Assembly: GCF_049348705.1 (NCBI RefSeq)
Contig: NZ_CP186485.1
Location: 620,001 to 684,000, forward strand
DNA length: 64,000 nucleotides
Direction of reading: 5' to 3'
Source: Paracoxiella cheracis
Lineage (GTDB): Bacteria > Pseudomonadota > Gammaproteobacteria > Coxiellales > Coxiellaceae
Below the pieces are notes generated by a model that saw only the letters and a list, made by a program, of their open reading frames with translations, had not been told where the DNA came from and searched no databases. Shown here piece by piece: positions 51,497 through 60,581 of the stretch. A program made the position numbers and the translations under genes. Within the stretch, counting starts at the first letter, position 1. Each line of letters begins with the position of its first letter.

Positions 51497-52105
51497 ATGG
51501 AAGAACAACCTATAGTGGATGTGACACCTTCTGTAGAAAGTAACATGAGCCCAGGGGCTATGTTGGAAGCTGCACGTGAAGTTAAAAAACTCAGTCAAGC
51601 AGATGTCGCAAAAGCCTTGCGATTAAGTTTGCAGTGGGTGAAGGATATTGAAAACGATGATTTTACGCACGGTGCCGCGATAATTTATGTGCGCGGTTAC
51701 TTGCGATCCTATGCACGCTTGCTTGGGCTCTCACCGGATAGTGTGATGAATGCTTTTGATGCAATGGATTTGGAAGAAGAATTTAAGAAAGCAAAAAGTA
51801 GCGAAGAAAAAATTGTTCTACAACCCACGGTCCCAGTATTTTCCAAACAGACTCGATTTATGAGTCGACGTGCAGTGCGTTGGATAAGCGGTGCTATTAT
51901 TTTAGTTTTGGTGATCTTGGTGGGTATGTGGTGGCAAGGACAACGCAAGCACGGGCTCGATCAAACAAGTCAGGTGGCGCAACCGCAAATAACTATTCAA
52001 CCGGTACAACCGCTGCCAGATATCGCGAAGCCGCAAGTGGAAGTTAAAAAAACCAATTCGGTAAATCGGCCACAGCTAGATCAACAAAAAAATAAAAAAT
52101 CTTAA
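51497..52105 (+). CDS. rodZ: RodZ-like cytoskeletal helix-turn-helix membrane protein
   Basis: 202 residues: N-terminal HTH_25 (SPGAMLEAAREVKKLSQADV to YVRGYLRSYARLLG), a transmembrane segment (ISGAIILVLVILVGMWWQG, about residues 129-147), then a short Pro/Gln/Lys-rich periplasmic tail. RodZ anchors MreB; here the periplasmic DUF4115 domain is absent, making it shorter than E. coli RodZ. Upstream of hisS as in many relatives, but ispG is missing between them. Confidence 0.85.
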   Translation: MEEQPIVDVTPSVESNMSPGAMLEAAREVKKLSQADVAKALRLSLQWVKDIENDDFTHGAAIIYVRGYLRSYARLLGLSPDSVMNAFDAMDLEEEFKKAKSSEEKIVLQPTVPVFSKQTRFMSRRAVRWISGAIILVLVILVGMWWQGQRKHGLDQTSQVAQPQITIQPVQPLPDIAKPQVEVKKTNSVNRPQLDQQKNKKS

Positions 52106-52122
52106 TTCCTAGGATAACTACA

Positions 52123-53391
52123 TTGGCGCAAATTATACAAGCTATTCGGGGAATGAATGATATTCTCCCCGATGTCAGTCCTTATTGGTCTTTTTTAGAA
52201 AACACCTGTCGTGAAATCGTTTCGCGTTATGGTTATCGTGAAGTTCGTCTTCCTGAAGTTGAACAAACAGAACTGTTTGAGCGCACGATCGGTGAAGTTA
52301 CTGACATCGTTGAGAAAGAAATGTATACATTTACCGATCGCAATGGTGATAGTTTAACGTTACGACCCGAAGGTACGGCGGGTTGTGTGCGTGCCGGCAT
52401 CGAACACGGATTATTCTATAATCAAACGCAGCGCCTCTGGTATATGGGCCCGATGTTTCGTCACGAGCGTCCGCAAAAAGGGCGTTATCGTCAGTTTTAT
52501 CAAATCGGCGTTGAAACGTTTGGCATGTCGGGTCCTGACATCGATGCCGAGCTCATTTTCATGTGTGCGCGTTTGTGGAAAGAACTTGGCATCAATGACC
52601 AAATTGAGTTGCAACTAAATTCATTAGGCACGCGTGAATCCCGCGTCAAATATCGTGAAAAACTCATCGACTATTTTAAAAAACATGCCGATGCATTGGA
52701 TGCCGACAGTCAGCGTCGTTTGATAACTAACCCGTTACGCATTTTAGACAGCAAAAATCCTGACATGAAGGCTGTCATCGCGGGGGCGCCCAAACTCATG
52801 GATCATTTGGATGACGTATCCAAACGCCATTTTGAGGAGCTCTGTGCCATTCTGGATAAAGCAGGGCTTCCCTATGTGATCACTCCAACGCTGGTGCGGG
52901 GCTTGGACTACTATGGACTCACGGTGTTTGAATGGGTGACTAACGCACTGGGCGCTCAGGGCACTGTTTGCGCGGGGGGGCGTTACGATGATTTGGTAGC
53001 GCAGCTTGGTGGGCGTCCCACGTCCGCGGCTGGATTTGCTGCGGGATTAGAGCGAATAGTGTTATTATTACAGTCTGTGCGAGAGTGCGCTTACCAGTCA
53101 GACCTCTACTGCGTTTTGGTTGGTGCAGAGGCCACTGACCATGGTTTGCTTCTGGCGGAACGATTACGCACAGAGCTACCAAAGCTGAAAATCGAAACCA
53201 ACTTGGGTGCTGGCAGCTTTAAGAGCCAATTTAAGCGCGCGGACAAGAGTGGTGCAGAGTGGGCACTTATCGTGGGTGATGAAGAAATCAAAACAAATAC
53301 GGTGTCGCTGAAAAATTTACGCGAAGATAAACCACAACAACAACTATCAGTGGATGAATTAATTACCTTTTTGCGGGGGAGTCAGTCGTGA
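52123..53391 (+). CDS. hisS: Histidyl-tRNA synthetase
   Basis: 422 residues, class II synthetase. Motif 1 around GYREVRLPEVEQTELFERT, motif 2 MFRHERPQKGRYRQFYQIG, histidine-binding LVRGLDYYGLTVFEW, motif 3 GFAAGLERIVLLL; C-terminal anticodon domain from about residue 325. Start is TTG 52123 (aggataactac upstream), giving MAQIIQAIRGMNDILP, the family N-terminus. Overlaps yfgM by 4 bp. Confidence 0.96.
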   Translation: MAQIIQAIRGMNDILPDVSPYWSFLENTCREIVSRYGYREVRLPEVEQTELFERTIGEVTDIVEKEMYTFTDRNGDSLTLRPEGTAGCVRAGIEHGLFYNQTQRLWYMGPMFRHERPQKGRYRQFYQIGVETFGMSGPDIDAELIFMCARLWKELGINDQIELQLNSLGTRESRVKYREKLIDYFKKHADALDADSQRRLITNPLRILDSKNPDMKAVIAGAPKLMDHLDDVSKRHFEELCAILDKAGLPYVITPTLVRGLDYYGLTVFEWVTNALGAQGTVCAGGRYDDLVAQLGGRPTSAAGFAAGLERIVLLLQSVRECAYQSDLYCVLVGAEATDHGLLLAERLRTELPKLKIETNLGAGSFKSQFKRADKSGAEWALIVGDEEIKTNTVSLKNLREDKPQQQLSVDELITFLRGSQS

Positions 53392-54005
53392 GTGATTTGA
53401 CGGATAAAGAACAAGTCGAGATGATCAAAAAATGGTGGCGGGAATACGGTCTTGTGATTACTGTCGCTGTTGTTATCGGACTAGCCGTCGGCTTTGGCTG
53501 GCGGTATTGGCATCGTCATAAGGTTATGAAAGCTGAAGAAGCTTCGATAATTTATACCGAGATGCAAAATGCTGCGGCGCAAAATAAATTCGATGACGCG
53601 CAAGCTCTGGCGAGCCGCTTGATGACCCACTATCGCAACACGCCTTATGCAGGCATGAGTGCATTATTGTGGGCGCGCGATGCAGTCTTGCAAAATAAAT
53701 TAAACGTTGCACTTGAAAAATTACAATGGACCATTAAAAACGGCAAAATGGCAAGCGTGAAACAAATTGCTCGTGTGCGTGCAGCGCGGATTCTATTGGC
53801 TGAAAAACAATATCAGCCGGCGTTAACGTTGTTAAAAACTGTCGATGATCCTACCTATCAACCCCTCATCAACAGTGTTAAAGGTGATATTTATCGTGCA
53901 CGAGGAAACAATAAATTAGCGAAACAAGCTTACCAAGCGGCTAAAAATGGATTTGAAACGAGCGGTATTGTGGATCCGTTTTTAAATATGAAAGTTTCCC
54001 AATAA
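53388..54005 (+). CDS. yfgM: YfgM family (TPR_21) membrane-anchored protein
   Basis: 205 residues: cytoplasmic start (KEQVEMIKKWWREYG), one transmembrane helix (LVITVAVVIGLAVGFGW), then periplasmic TPR-like helices (AQNKFDDAQALASRLMTHYR to GNNKLAKQAYQAAKNGFE). In E. coli it is an ancillary translocon subunit working with PpiD. Coupled to hisS by GTGA-type overlap. bamB, which normally follows, is absent here. Confidence 0.9.
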   Translation: MSDLTDKEQVEMIKKWWREYGLVITVAVVIGLAVGFGWRYWHRHKVMKAEEASIIYTEMQNAAAQNKFDDAQALASRLMTHYRNTPYAGMSALLWARDAVLQNKLNVALEKLQWTIKNGKMASVKQIARVRAARILLAEKQYQPALTLLKTVDDPTYQPLINSVKGDIYRARGNNKLAKQAYQAAKNGFETSGIVDPFLNMKVSQ

Positions 54006-54025
54006 CCAATCAATCGAGTAAAACA

Positions 54026-55342
54026 ATGTTACCAGTCGTCACCATTGTGGGTCGCCCCAATGTGGGAAAATCCACCTTATTTAATTATTTGACTAAGAGC
54101 CGTGCGGCCTTAGTGGCTGATATGCCAGGAGTGACGCGTGATCGTCAATATGGTGAAGCCGTTTTTGAGGGTCGTTCCTTTATCGTTGTTGACACCGGTG
54201 GCATTGCAGAAACCGATGAATCGGGCATGGCGCATTTGACAGAGGAGCAAGTTCGACAAGCGATCGATGAAGCAGACTGTGTGTTATTTGTGGTTGATGC
54301 GCGTGCAGGGCTGAGTGCCGCCGATGAAAACATTGCACAACGACTGCGAGAGCAACACAAAAAAGTATTTGTGTTAGTTAACAAAGCCGATCATGAAGAT
54401 GCTGATATTGCCGTGAGTGAATTTCATCAGCTCGGTTTTGACAATCCTTATGCCATTTCTGCTACGCGTGGTCGCGGCATTAAAAATCTGCTGGCAGATG
54501 TCTTGCAATTTTTGCCAGCGGCAGAAGCTGAACCACCACTTGAGTCTGGTATTAATATCGCGATCGTTGGTCGACCGAACGTCGGTAAATCCACACTCAT
54601 TAATCGCATGTTGGGGGAAGAGCGTGTGGTTGTTTACGATCAACCGGGAACAACGCGTGATAGCATTGCCATTCCGTTTGAGTATCGAGGTGAGCGTTAT
54701 ACCTTAATTGATACGGCGGGTGTTCGTCGTCGTGCAAAGGTCAAAGAAGTCATCGAAAAATTTTCGTTTATAAAAACCCTACAAGCAATTGGTAAAGCAC
54801 ATGTTGTGATTTTTGTGTTTGATGCACAAGAAGGAATTACCGATCAGGATTTGCGTTTATTAGGTCTCGTGCTTGAAGCCGGCAAAGGATTAATCTTAGC
54901 GATTAATAAATGGGATGGCTTAGATGACTATGAACGCAGTCGGATTAAAGACACGATCGATAGACGTCTCCCGTTTGCTGATTTTGCACGGCGTTATTTT
55001 ATTTCAGCATTGCATGGCACGGGTGTTGGAAAATTGTATCATGCTGTTAGAGAGGCGTATGAGTCTGCGAGTCGCGAAATATCCACTGGACAACTCACAA
55101 AAGCATTGGAAAAAGCGGTTGCAGAACACGAGCCGCCTTTGGTGCGGGGGCGTCGAGTCAGGTTGCGTTATGCGCACTTGGGTGGGCATCATCCGATGGT
55201 GATCATCGTGCATGGTAAGCAAGTCACGGCGTTGCCGCAGTCCTATCAAAAATATTTAGCAAATCACTTTCGCAAGTCATTTAATTTGCTTGGCGTGCCT
55301 GTCATTGTAAAATTTAAGCTCGATAAAAATCCGTATAAATAA
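54026..55342 (+). CDS. der: Ribosome assembly GTPase Der (EngA)
   Basis: 438 residues with two GTPase domains: G1 GRPNVGKST at residues about 9 and 183, NKAD and NKWD specificity motifs, then the KH-like C-terminal domain (VRLRYAHLGGHHPMVIIVHG). Needed for 50S maturation. The TAA stop lies within the 8-bp target duplication of IS982 copy C, which inserted right behind the gene, so the protein is unaffected but the natural terminator region has been displaced. Confidence 0.97.
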   Translation: MLPVVTIVGRPNVGKSTLFNYLTKSRAALVADMPGVTRDRQYGEAVFEGRSFIVVDTGGIAETDESGMAHLTEEQVRQAIDEADCVLFVVDARAGLSAADENIAQRLREQHKKVFVLVNKADHEDADIAVSEFHQLGFDNPYAISATRGRGIKNLLADVLQFLPAAEAEPPLESGINIAIVGRPNVGKSTLINRMLGEERVVVYDQPGTTRDSIAIPFEYRGERYTLIDTAGVRRRAKVKEVIEKFSFIKTLQAIGKAHVVIFVFDAQEGITDQDLRLLGLVLEAGKGLILAINKWDGLDDYERSRIKDTIDRRLPFADFARRYFISALHGTGVGKLYHAVREAYESASREISTGQLTKALEKAVAEHEPPLVRGRRVRLRYAHLGGHHPMVIIVHGKQVTALPQSYQKYLANHFRKSFNLLGVPVIVKFKLDKNPYK

Positions 55343-55347
55343 TGATA

Positions 55348-56357
55348 ACCTCAGTTCTGGATAACTGCGTATAAATTATTCTTTATATTGTTGGTTTTTA
55401 TTCCTGGTTTGTTTGGTCGCCAAGAATAGGCAATTAGCGCTGCAAGGGTATTGACTAAAAAATTAATCGGACTACGATGACGCGAATGCTCAACATGATA
55501 CAAGTTTTTCAACTGATCGATAATCGTTTCTACGATGCCACGTTGTTTTAGGAAAAACTTTTCAAATGCAGAAAGCATTTTGTTCTTCATATTTTTACGG
55601 ACTTTTGTCACAAATTTTAAATCGTGTTTTGCCAAATCGTCCGCAAGATCTTTTCCAAGATACCCTTTATCGCCAGCGCCCAACCCCTTTAAATTAGCCA
55701 TTAATTTTCTAACAACAGCGCGATCATCCACGTTCCCTTTCGTTAAACAAAAACGGATTAATTCCCCTTGATGATTAATCACAATATGTAGTTTAAAGCC
55801 GTAAACCCAGCCCATTGTGCTTTTACTGCGTTTAGCAATGCCTTTGAAAACCTTGTTTCGATAAATTCGTTTATTGTGGCATACGCGTAGTGTAGTTGAG
55901 TCAATATAATACAATCCCGTGTGTTTGCCCTTTCTCGAAAGCAAATAGGCGGCGAGCATCATTAGCGCTGCTGATTGGCAGGCGACAAAACGTGTGTAAC
56001 TCAGCGCCGTAGGAAAATACTTCTTCATGTCTTGTAAAACACATCCACAATAAAAATCCTTAAATGTGCGATAGTGACTCATTTGAAACAACACAATGAT
56101 GGTGCCAATTTCAGACAAGCTCATTTGCATCGCTCGATCTCGTTTTCTGTCTGGGTTCGGTAGCAAATACTTTGATTGACCTTTCAAATAATCCTTGCAA
56201 AAATCATCCATATCACAAAAAATCTCCGTGACCGGTGCCAACATGATTAACTCCTGTTACATTATTTAGCTGTAATTTTGGAGCTAAATTTTAGCGGTTC
56301 CGGTCTTTTTTTCAATTATTTCATTCACTTATTCCTTTTCTTATACAGAACTCAGGT
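55348..56357 (-). mobile_element. IS982-family element, copy C (1010 bp)
   Basis: Same ends as copies A and B, opposite orientation. Flanks TAATGATA (55340-55347) and TAATGAGA (56358-56365) match at 7 of 8 bases, i.e. a target duplication with one later change. Sits at the der stop codon. Confidence 0.93.
55351..56244 (-). CDS. IS982-family transposase
   Basis: 297 residues, same sequence as the other two copies; intact DDE motifs as described at 26009. Confidence 0.95.
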   Translation of the reverse strand: MLAPVTEIFCDMDDFCKDYLKGQSKYLLPNPDRKRDRAMQMSLSEIGTIIVLFQMSHYRTFKDFYCGCVLQDMKKYFPTALSYTRFVACQSAALMMLAAYLLSRKGKHTGLYYIDSTTLRVCHNKRIYRNKVFKGIAKRSKSTMGWVYGFKLHIVINHQGELIRFCLTKGNVDDRAVVRKLMANLKGLGAGDKGYLGKDLADDLAKHDLKFVTKVRKNMKNKMLSAFEKFFLKQRGIVETIIDQLKNLYHVEHSRHRSPINFLVNTLAALIAYSWRPNKPGIKTNNIKNNLYAVIQN

Positions 56358-56406
56358 TAATGAGAAAAATTTATTGCCCATGGTGTATCACTGTGGGCTT
56401 AAAGTC

Positions 56407-57951
56407 TTATGATGAAACTTTCTTCTTTGTCACAATAAAAAATATCGCAACAGCGCCTAACAGCGCTACAACCATGCACATCAACATCACCGTCGAAAAG
56501 CTGTGCACTATAGCTTTTTGTGCAGTGTGAATGATCGTTGTTTTTGTTGTCGAGCCTGCTTCAGCGATTAATGCTTGCAGACTGCCTTGATGACCCACGA
56601 TAACTTTATCAATTTTATCGATCAGGCTGGGGGATAATTTGTGTGTGGTGAGTGAGCCCTGTAAGGCGTTTCGTCCACCATAAATAGAAAACAGCGTACC
56701 GATTGCAACACATAAAACGCCGGAATAATAATTGACGGTATTGATAATCCCCGACCCTTCACCGGCTTTTTCAATAGGTAATGCGGACATCCCTAAGGAA
56801 GGGCTACACGGCATGCTCACGCCGACACCGATCCCAAACAACAATAATGGAAGCCACATGTCAGAATATGTCGAATGAACATTGATATTGTGTAATAAAT
56901 ACGTTGCCACCGCGATGATCAATAATGCAATGACCATAGGTATGCGGTAACCGATGTGTTTAGTAATGCTTCCAGTTACGAGTGACATCACAAACATCGC
57001 CATACTCAAAGGCAAAATGGCAATGCCTGCTTCAATGGGCGAGTAATTAAATAAAATCGGGTTTTGTATAAAGGTGTTAAAAAAATAGAGAATGCCAAGC
57101 AAAGTAAAAATGCTAGCGGCAATGCCAACGTTGCCAGCAATAAATAGTTTTTCACGGAAATGATAGAAATCAACGAGTGGGCTCTTGATAGCATGTTCAA
57201 CGATCCAAAATAAAATTAACAAAATACCGCCACCAACTAATAAAATGAGCGTAGTGAGCGAAGACCATCCCCATACGTTGCCTTCCACTAAGCCGAGTGT
57301 GAACGGAAGCAATCCCGATAGCAGTAAAACTAGACCCCATAAATCAAGCTTAGTGTTTTCTTTAGGGCCACGCGATTTACGGGCGAATAAATAGATGATA
57401 GCAATGGCGACACACATGATGGGAATATTGGTCCAAAAAATATCACGCCAGCTGATATACGTGGTAAATAAACCGCTAATTACAGGGCCGAATGCAAAAC
57501 CTAAACCGATCGATGCCGTCCAGGCACCGACAGCATAGCGCTCTTTTTCACCGGAAAAAGCAACCTTAATAATAGCCAATGTGCCAGGCGTAATGATAGC
57601 TGCACTCAAGCCTTGTAATGCGCGTCCAATAATAATCAATGTTGGCGTATGAGAGAGTGCGATGAGTAATGAAGAAAAAATAAATCCAAGAGCCCCCATT
57701 AAAAATATCTTTCTTCTTCCATACATATCGCCTAATTGTCCGCCCACGACGATGAATGAAGCGCACGCTAATAAATACGCATTGACGATCCACTGCAAAG
57801 AAGTGGGTGATAAGTGTAATTCATTGCTGAGCGCAACTAATGCATTCATGACGGCTGTAGTATTGAAGGCAACGGCGAATATTGCCAAGCAGATGCCAGA
57901 AAGTACAATCCAGATTCTTGCTTTGCTTTCCATTAATAATGGTAGCTTCAT
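56407..57951 (-). CDS. MFS drug-efflux-type transporter, DHA2 (14-TMS) family
   Basis: 514 residues, about 14 helices, EmrB/QacA type. VVGGQLGDMYGRRKIFLMGA is motif A after helix 2; GRALQGLSAAIITPGTLAII is motif B/C region; LGFAFGPVISGLFTTYISWR is motif C (GPxxGG-like). Exports lipophilic cations or drugs by proton antiport. An extended loop before the last helix (residues about 440-475) is long for the family. Directly downstream of another MFS gene with 27 bp between. Confidence 0.88.
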   Translation of the reverse strand: MKLPLLMESKARIWIVLSGICLAIFAVAFNTTAVMNALVALSNELHLSPTSLQWIVNAYLLACASFIVVGGQLGDMYGRRKIFLMGALGFIFSSLLIALSHTPTLIIIGRALQGLSAAIITPGTLAIIKVAFSGEKERYAVGAWTASIGLGFAFGPVISGLFTTYISWRDIFWTNIPIMCVAIAIIYLFARKSRGPKENTKLDLWGLVLLLSGLLPFTLGLVEGNVWGWSSLTTLILLVGGGILLILFWIVEHAIKSPLVDFYHFREKLFIAGNVGIAASIFTLLGILYFFNTFIQNPILFNYSPIEAGIAILPLSMAMFVMSLVTGSITKHIGYRIPMVIALLIIAVATYLLHNINVHSTYSDMWLPLLLFGIGVGVSMPCSPSLGMSALPIEKAGEGSGIINTVNYYSGVLCVAIGTLFSIYGGRNALQGSLTTHKLSPSLIDKIDKVIVGHQGSLQALIAEAGSTTKTTIIHTAQKAIVHSFSTVMLMCMVVALLGAVAIFFIVTKKKVSS

Positions 57952-57978
57952 TTAACTAGACTCCGTGTGCTCGCCCAT

Positions 57979-59259
57979 TCATTTTTCTTCGTCGTCAGTG
58001 GAAGTTGTGGCAGATTCTTTTATAAAAAATATTAACAGCGTAGCGACAATAAGATAGCAGGGTAGCAAAGAAAAAGCCTTATGAAAATCGCTGAGCCCAA
58101 AAAAATGCATGCCCCCAATTATTTTTCCCTCCCAGCCTTCATCCAAAAATTTTCCCAGCAAGGGCTCTGTAAATGCACCGAAAACAGCATCACCTGTATT
58201 GATCACCGCGATCACGGTAGCGGCTAGCGCGATGGGATTGATTTCTTTACCGACAGTAAAACCTAACATGAATGTGCCTGTGCCAAAACCAAATAAAAAG
58301 AGAAAAATAGATAATAACCAAGTTGGAATTATATTCAAATAAATCACAATGGATAGGCTAATCAACGACGAAATAGCACCGATAAACATAATGATTCGGC
58401 GATTACGAATGCGATCGGAAATGTAGCCTAATAGCGGGCCGCCAATGGCTAAACCGATAAACGAAATAGAAACGAAGGAAGCAGCGTCGGTGAGTGACTG
58501 ATGATAGGCTTCACGAATAAAGGGTGGGGCCCAAAATCCCGAAAAAACTGCTAGTGGTGCAAACGCTAAACCACTATAAAATGTGAGTATCCAATTTTGT
58601 CCTTTTGTTAAAACCTTGAGAGCATCGCGTAGCGTAATCGCACTTCGTTTGATTACAGCGGCTTTTCCTTCGGGATGATTGGTAACGACGAAGGCGTAGG
58701 TTATCGTTAGTATAATCCCGAAGCAAGCCCAAACAATTAACGCAAACCGCCATCCGTGATGAATAATCAGCCAAGCTAGCGGTGCCTCACCAAAAATAGC
58801 ACCGACAGTTACTGCGGTGGTTAACAAGCCACTAATAAATGCAAAGCGATTCACTGGAAACCAATTTGCAGCTAATTTCATAAAACTCACGGTAAAAAAA
58901 GCGGGCCCAACGCCCATCAAAGCACGAGCCATGAGAGCAACCGTTAGCGTGTGAGCTTGAGAAAATAAATAGACGCCTATACTGCTGATGGCGATTGCAA
59001 TCGTGGTTAAGCCGCGGATGCTGTATTTATCTAAAAGAAAACCTGCAAACATTTGAATAATGAGATAAGAATAAAAAAAGGTCGCAGCAAAATTGCCAAG
59101 CCCCGCACCATAAATATGAAAAGCCTGCATGAGTTGATTGGTCATGACACTTGGAGAAACTTGCATCACATATTTATAAACTAAAGTAATGGCGCTAAGA
59201 AAAATAATTGCCCAAGGGTAAAATCGAATTAAGTAATTTTTTATTGTATTATTTGTCAT
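57979..59259 (-). CDS. MFS transporter, unknown substrate (Pht/ACS-like)
   Basis: 426 residues, 12 helices. YSYLIIQMFAGFLLDKYSIR (motif A variant), LMARALMGVGPAFFTVSFMK, GYISDRIRNRRIIMFIGAIS in the central loop. The layout resembles MFS proteins numerous in Legionella and Coxiella, including amino acid and nucleoside phagosomal transporters. Start ATG 59259 lies inside the 3' end of xseA (11-bp overlap), so it is translationally coupled to xseA; the longer frame to 59274 is less likely. Confidence 0.85.
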   Translation of the reverse strand: MTNNTIKNYLIRFYPWAIIFLSAITLVYKYVMQVSPSVMTNQLMQAFHIYGAGLGNFAATFFYSYLIIQMFAGFLLDKYSIRGLTTIAIAISSIGVYLFSQAHTLTVALMARALMGVGPAFFTVSFMKLAANWFPVNRFAFISGLLTTAVTVGAIFGEAPLAWLIIHHGWRFALIVWACFGIILTITYAFVVTNHPEGKAAVIKRSAITLRDALKVLTKGQNWILTFYSGLAFAPLAVFSGFWAPPFIREAYHQSLTDAASFVSISFIGLAIGGPLLGYISDRIRNRRIIMFIGAISSLISLSIVIYLNIIPTWLLSIFLFLFGFGTGTFMLGFTVGKEINPIALAATVIAVINTGDAVFGAFTEPLLGKFLDEGWEGKIIGGMHFFGLSDFHKAFSLLPCYLIVATLLIFFIKESATTSTDDEEK

Positions 59260-60463
59260 ATATTTTTTCCACACGACAATCTAAGCGGCCTTCGGCTAAT
59301 CGTGCCGTCACGGTTTCACCGACATTAACATCACGCGCCTTGCGAAGAATTGTTTGAGTATCGGTTGCTGTCACGATCGCAAAACCACGATCCAAAACAT
59401 TCAAGGGACTCAACGCGTGTAAAGATTTTGAAAGAGCAATTAAGCGATGTTGCTTATGTTTGGTTTCATGAGTCATGGCAGTAATAAGGCGATGCCTCAG
59501 AATATTCAGTTGTGTAAAATAATCTTGAAGACGCCTTCCAGGGTGTTGGAGACGCTTGCTCAAACTATCCAAGTAAACGCGATGATGTCTCAGTTCTGAA
59601 TGCATGATGTGTTGCAGGCGATTAAATACAGTCTCAGTTTGTTGCAACCATTCTGTTTTATCAGGGCTGACCCATTCTGCCGCAGCCGACGGTGTGGGGG
59701 CGCGCTGATCGGCCACGAAATCAGCGATCGTGAAATTTATTTCATGCCCGATGCCAGTGACGATGGGAATTGTACTTTTAAATATAGCGCGCGCAACGAT
59801 TTCTTCGTTAAAAGGCCATAAATCTTCGAGTGAACCTCCGCCTCGTGCCAGGATTAATACATCACACTCATTGCGTCGATTCGCTATTTTAAGCGCGCTG
59901 ACAATTTGTGCAGCCGCTTTATCGCCTTGCACCATCGTCGGATAAATAACGACGGGAATGTTCGCAAACCGACGTTTTAATACTTTTAAAATATCACGGA
60001 CTGCTGCACCCGTTGCGGAAGTGATAACGCCGATTTGTCGCGGTAATAATGGAATTTCTTTTTTAAACTCGGGTGAAAATAAGCCTTCTTTTTCGAGATT
60101 TTTTTTAAGCTGTTCAAACGCAACTTGAAGTGCGCCTGTACCGGCAATTTCCATATGCTGCACGATTAATTGATAACTTCCTTGGGCTTCATAAATACTC
60201 ACTTGTGCTTGGACTAGAACTTGTTGGCCATTTTCCACATCGAATCGAAGGCGTTTGTGATTATGACGAAAATACGCACAACGAATTTGTGCACGCTCAT
60301 CTTTTAATGAAAAATAAAAGTGCCCTGAACTCGGTTTTGCTAAATTTGAAATTTCCCCCATAATCCAAATGCTGCTAAAACACTCCTCTATGATGAGGCG
60401 TGCTTCAGCATTGAGTTGCGAGACGGTATAAATGTCTTGTTGTTCGGGTGTTGGGTTCTTCAT
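59249..60463 (-). CDS. xseA: Exodeoxyribonuclease VII large subunit
   Basis: 404 residues. N-terminal OB-fold (FSSIWIMGEISNLAKPSSGH, FYFSLKDERAQIRCAYF) and catalytic domain with GVITSATGAAVRDIL, LILARGGGSLEDLWPFNEE and GIGHEINFTIADFVADQRAP; coiled-coil C-terminus. Degrades ssDNA to oligonucleotides in complex with XseB, whose gene is not here. Start ATG 60463. Divergent from the capA-like gene. Confidence 0.95.
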   Translation of the reverse strand: MKNPTPEQQDIYTVSQLNAEARLIIEECFSSIWIMGEISNLAKPSSGHFYFSLKDERAQIRCAYFRHNHKRLRFDVENGQQVLVQAQVSIYEAQGSYQLIVQHMEIAGTGALQVAFEQLKKNLEKEGLFSPEFKKEIPLLPRQIGVITSATGAAVRDILKVLKRRFANIPVVIYPTMVQGDKAAAQIVSALKIANRRNECDVLILARGGGSLEDLWPFNEEIVARAIFKSTIPIVTGIGHEINFTIADFVADQRAPTPSAAAEWVSPDKTEWLQQTETVFNRLQHIMHSELRHHRVYLDSLSKRLQHPGRRLQDYFTQLNILRHRLITAMTHETKHKQHRLIALSKSLHALSPLNVLDRGFAIVTATDTQTILRKARDVNVGETVTARLAEGRLDCRVEKIYDK

Positions 60464-60581
60464 GACGCCCTATTATGACAACTAAGCTCACGCTTGACTA
60501 GATGGTTAAACATTAACCAATTTGTTTTCCTTTAGGCTAGATCTAGGTTACAATAAAAATGATCAACAAGGATGTGGATCG

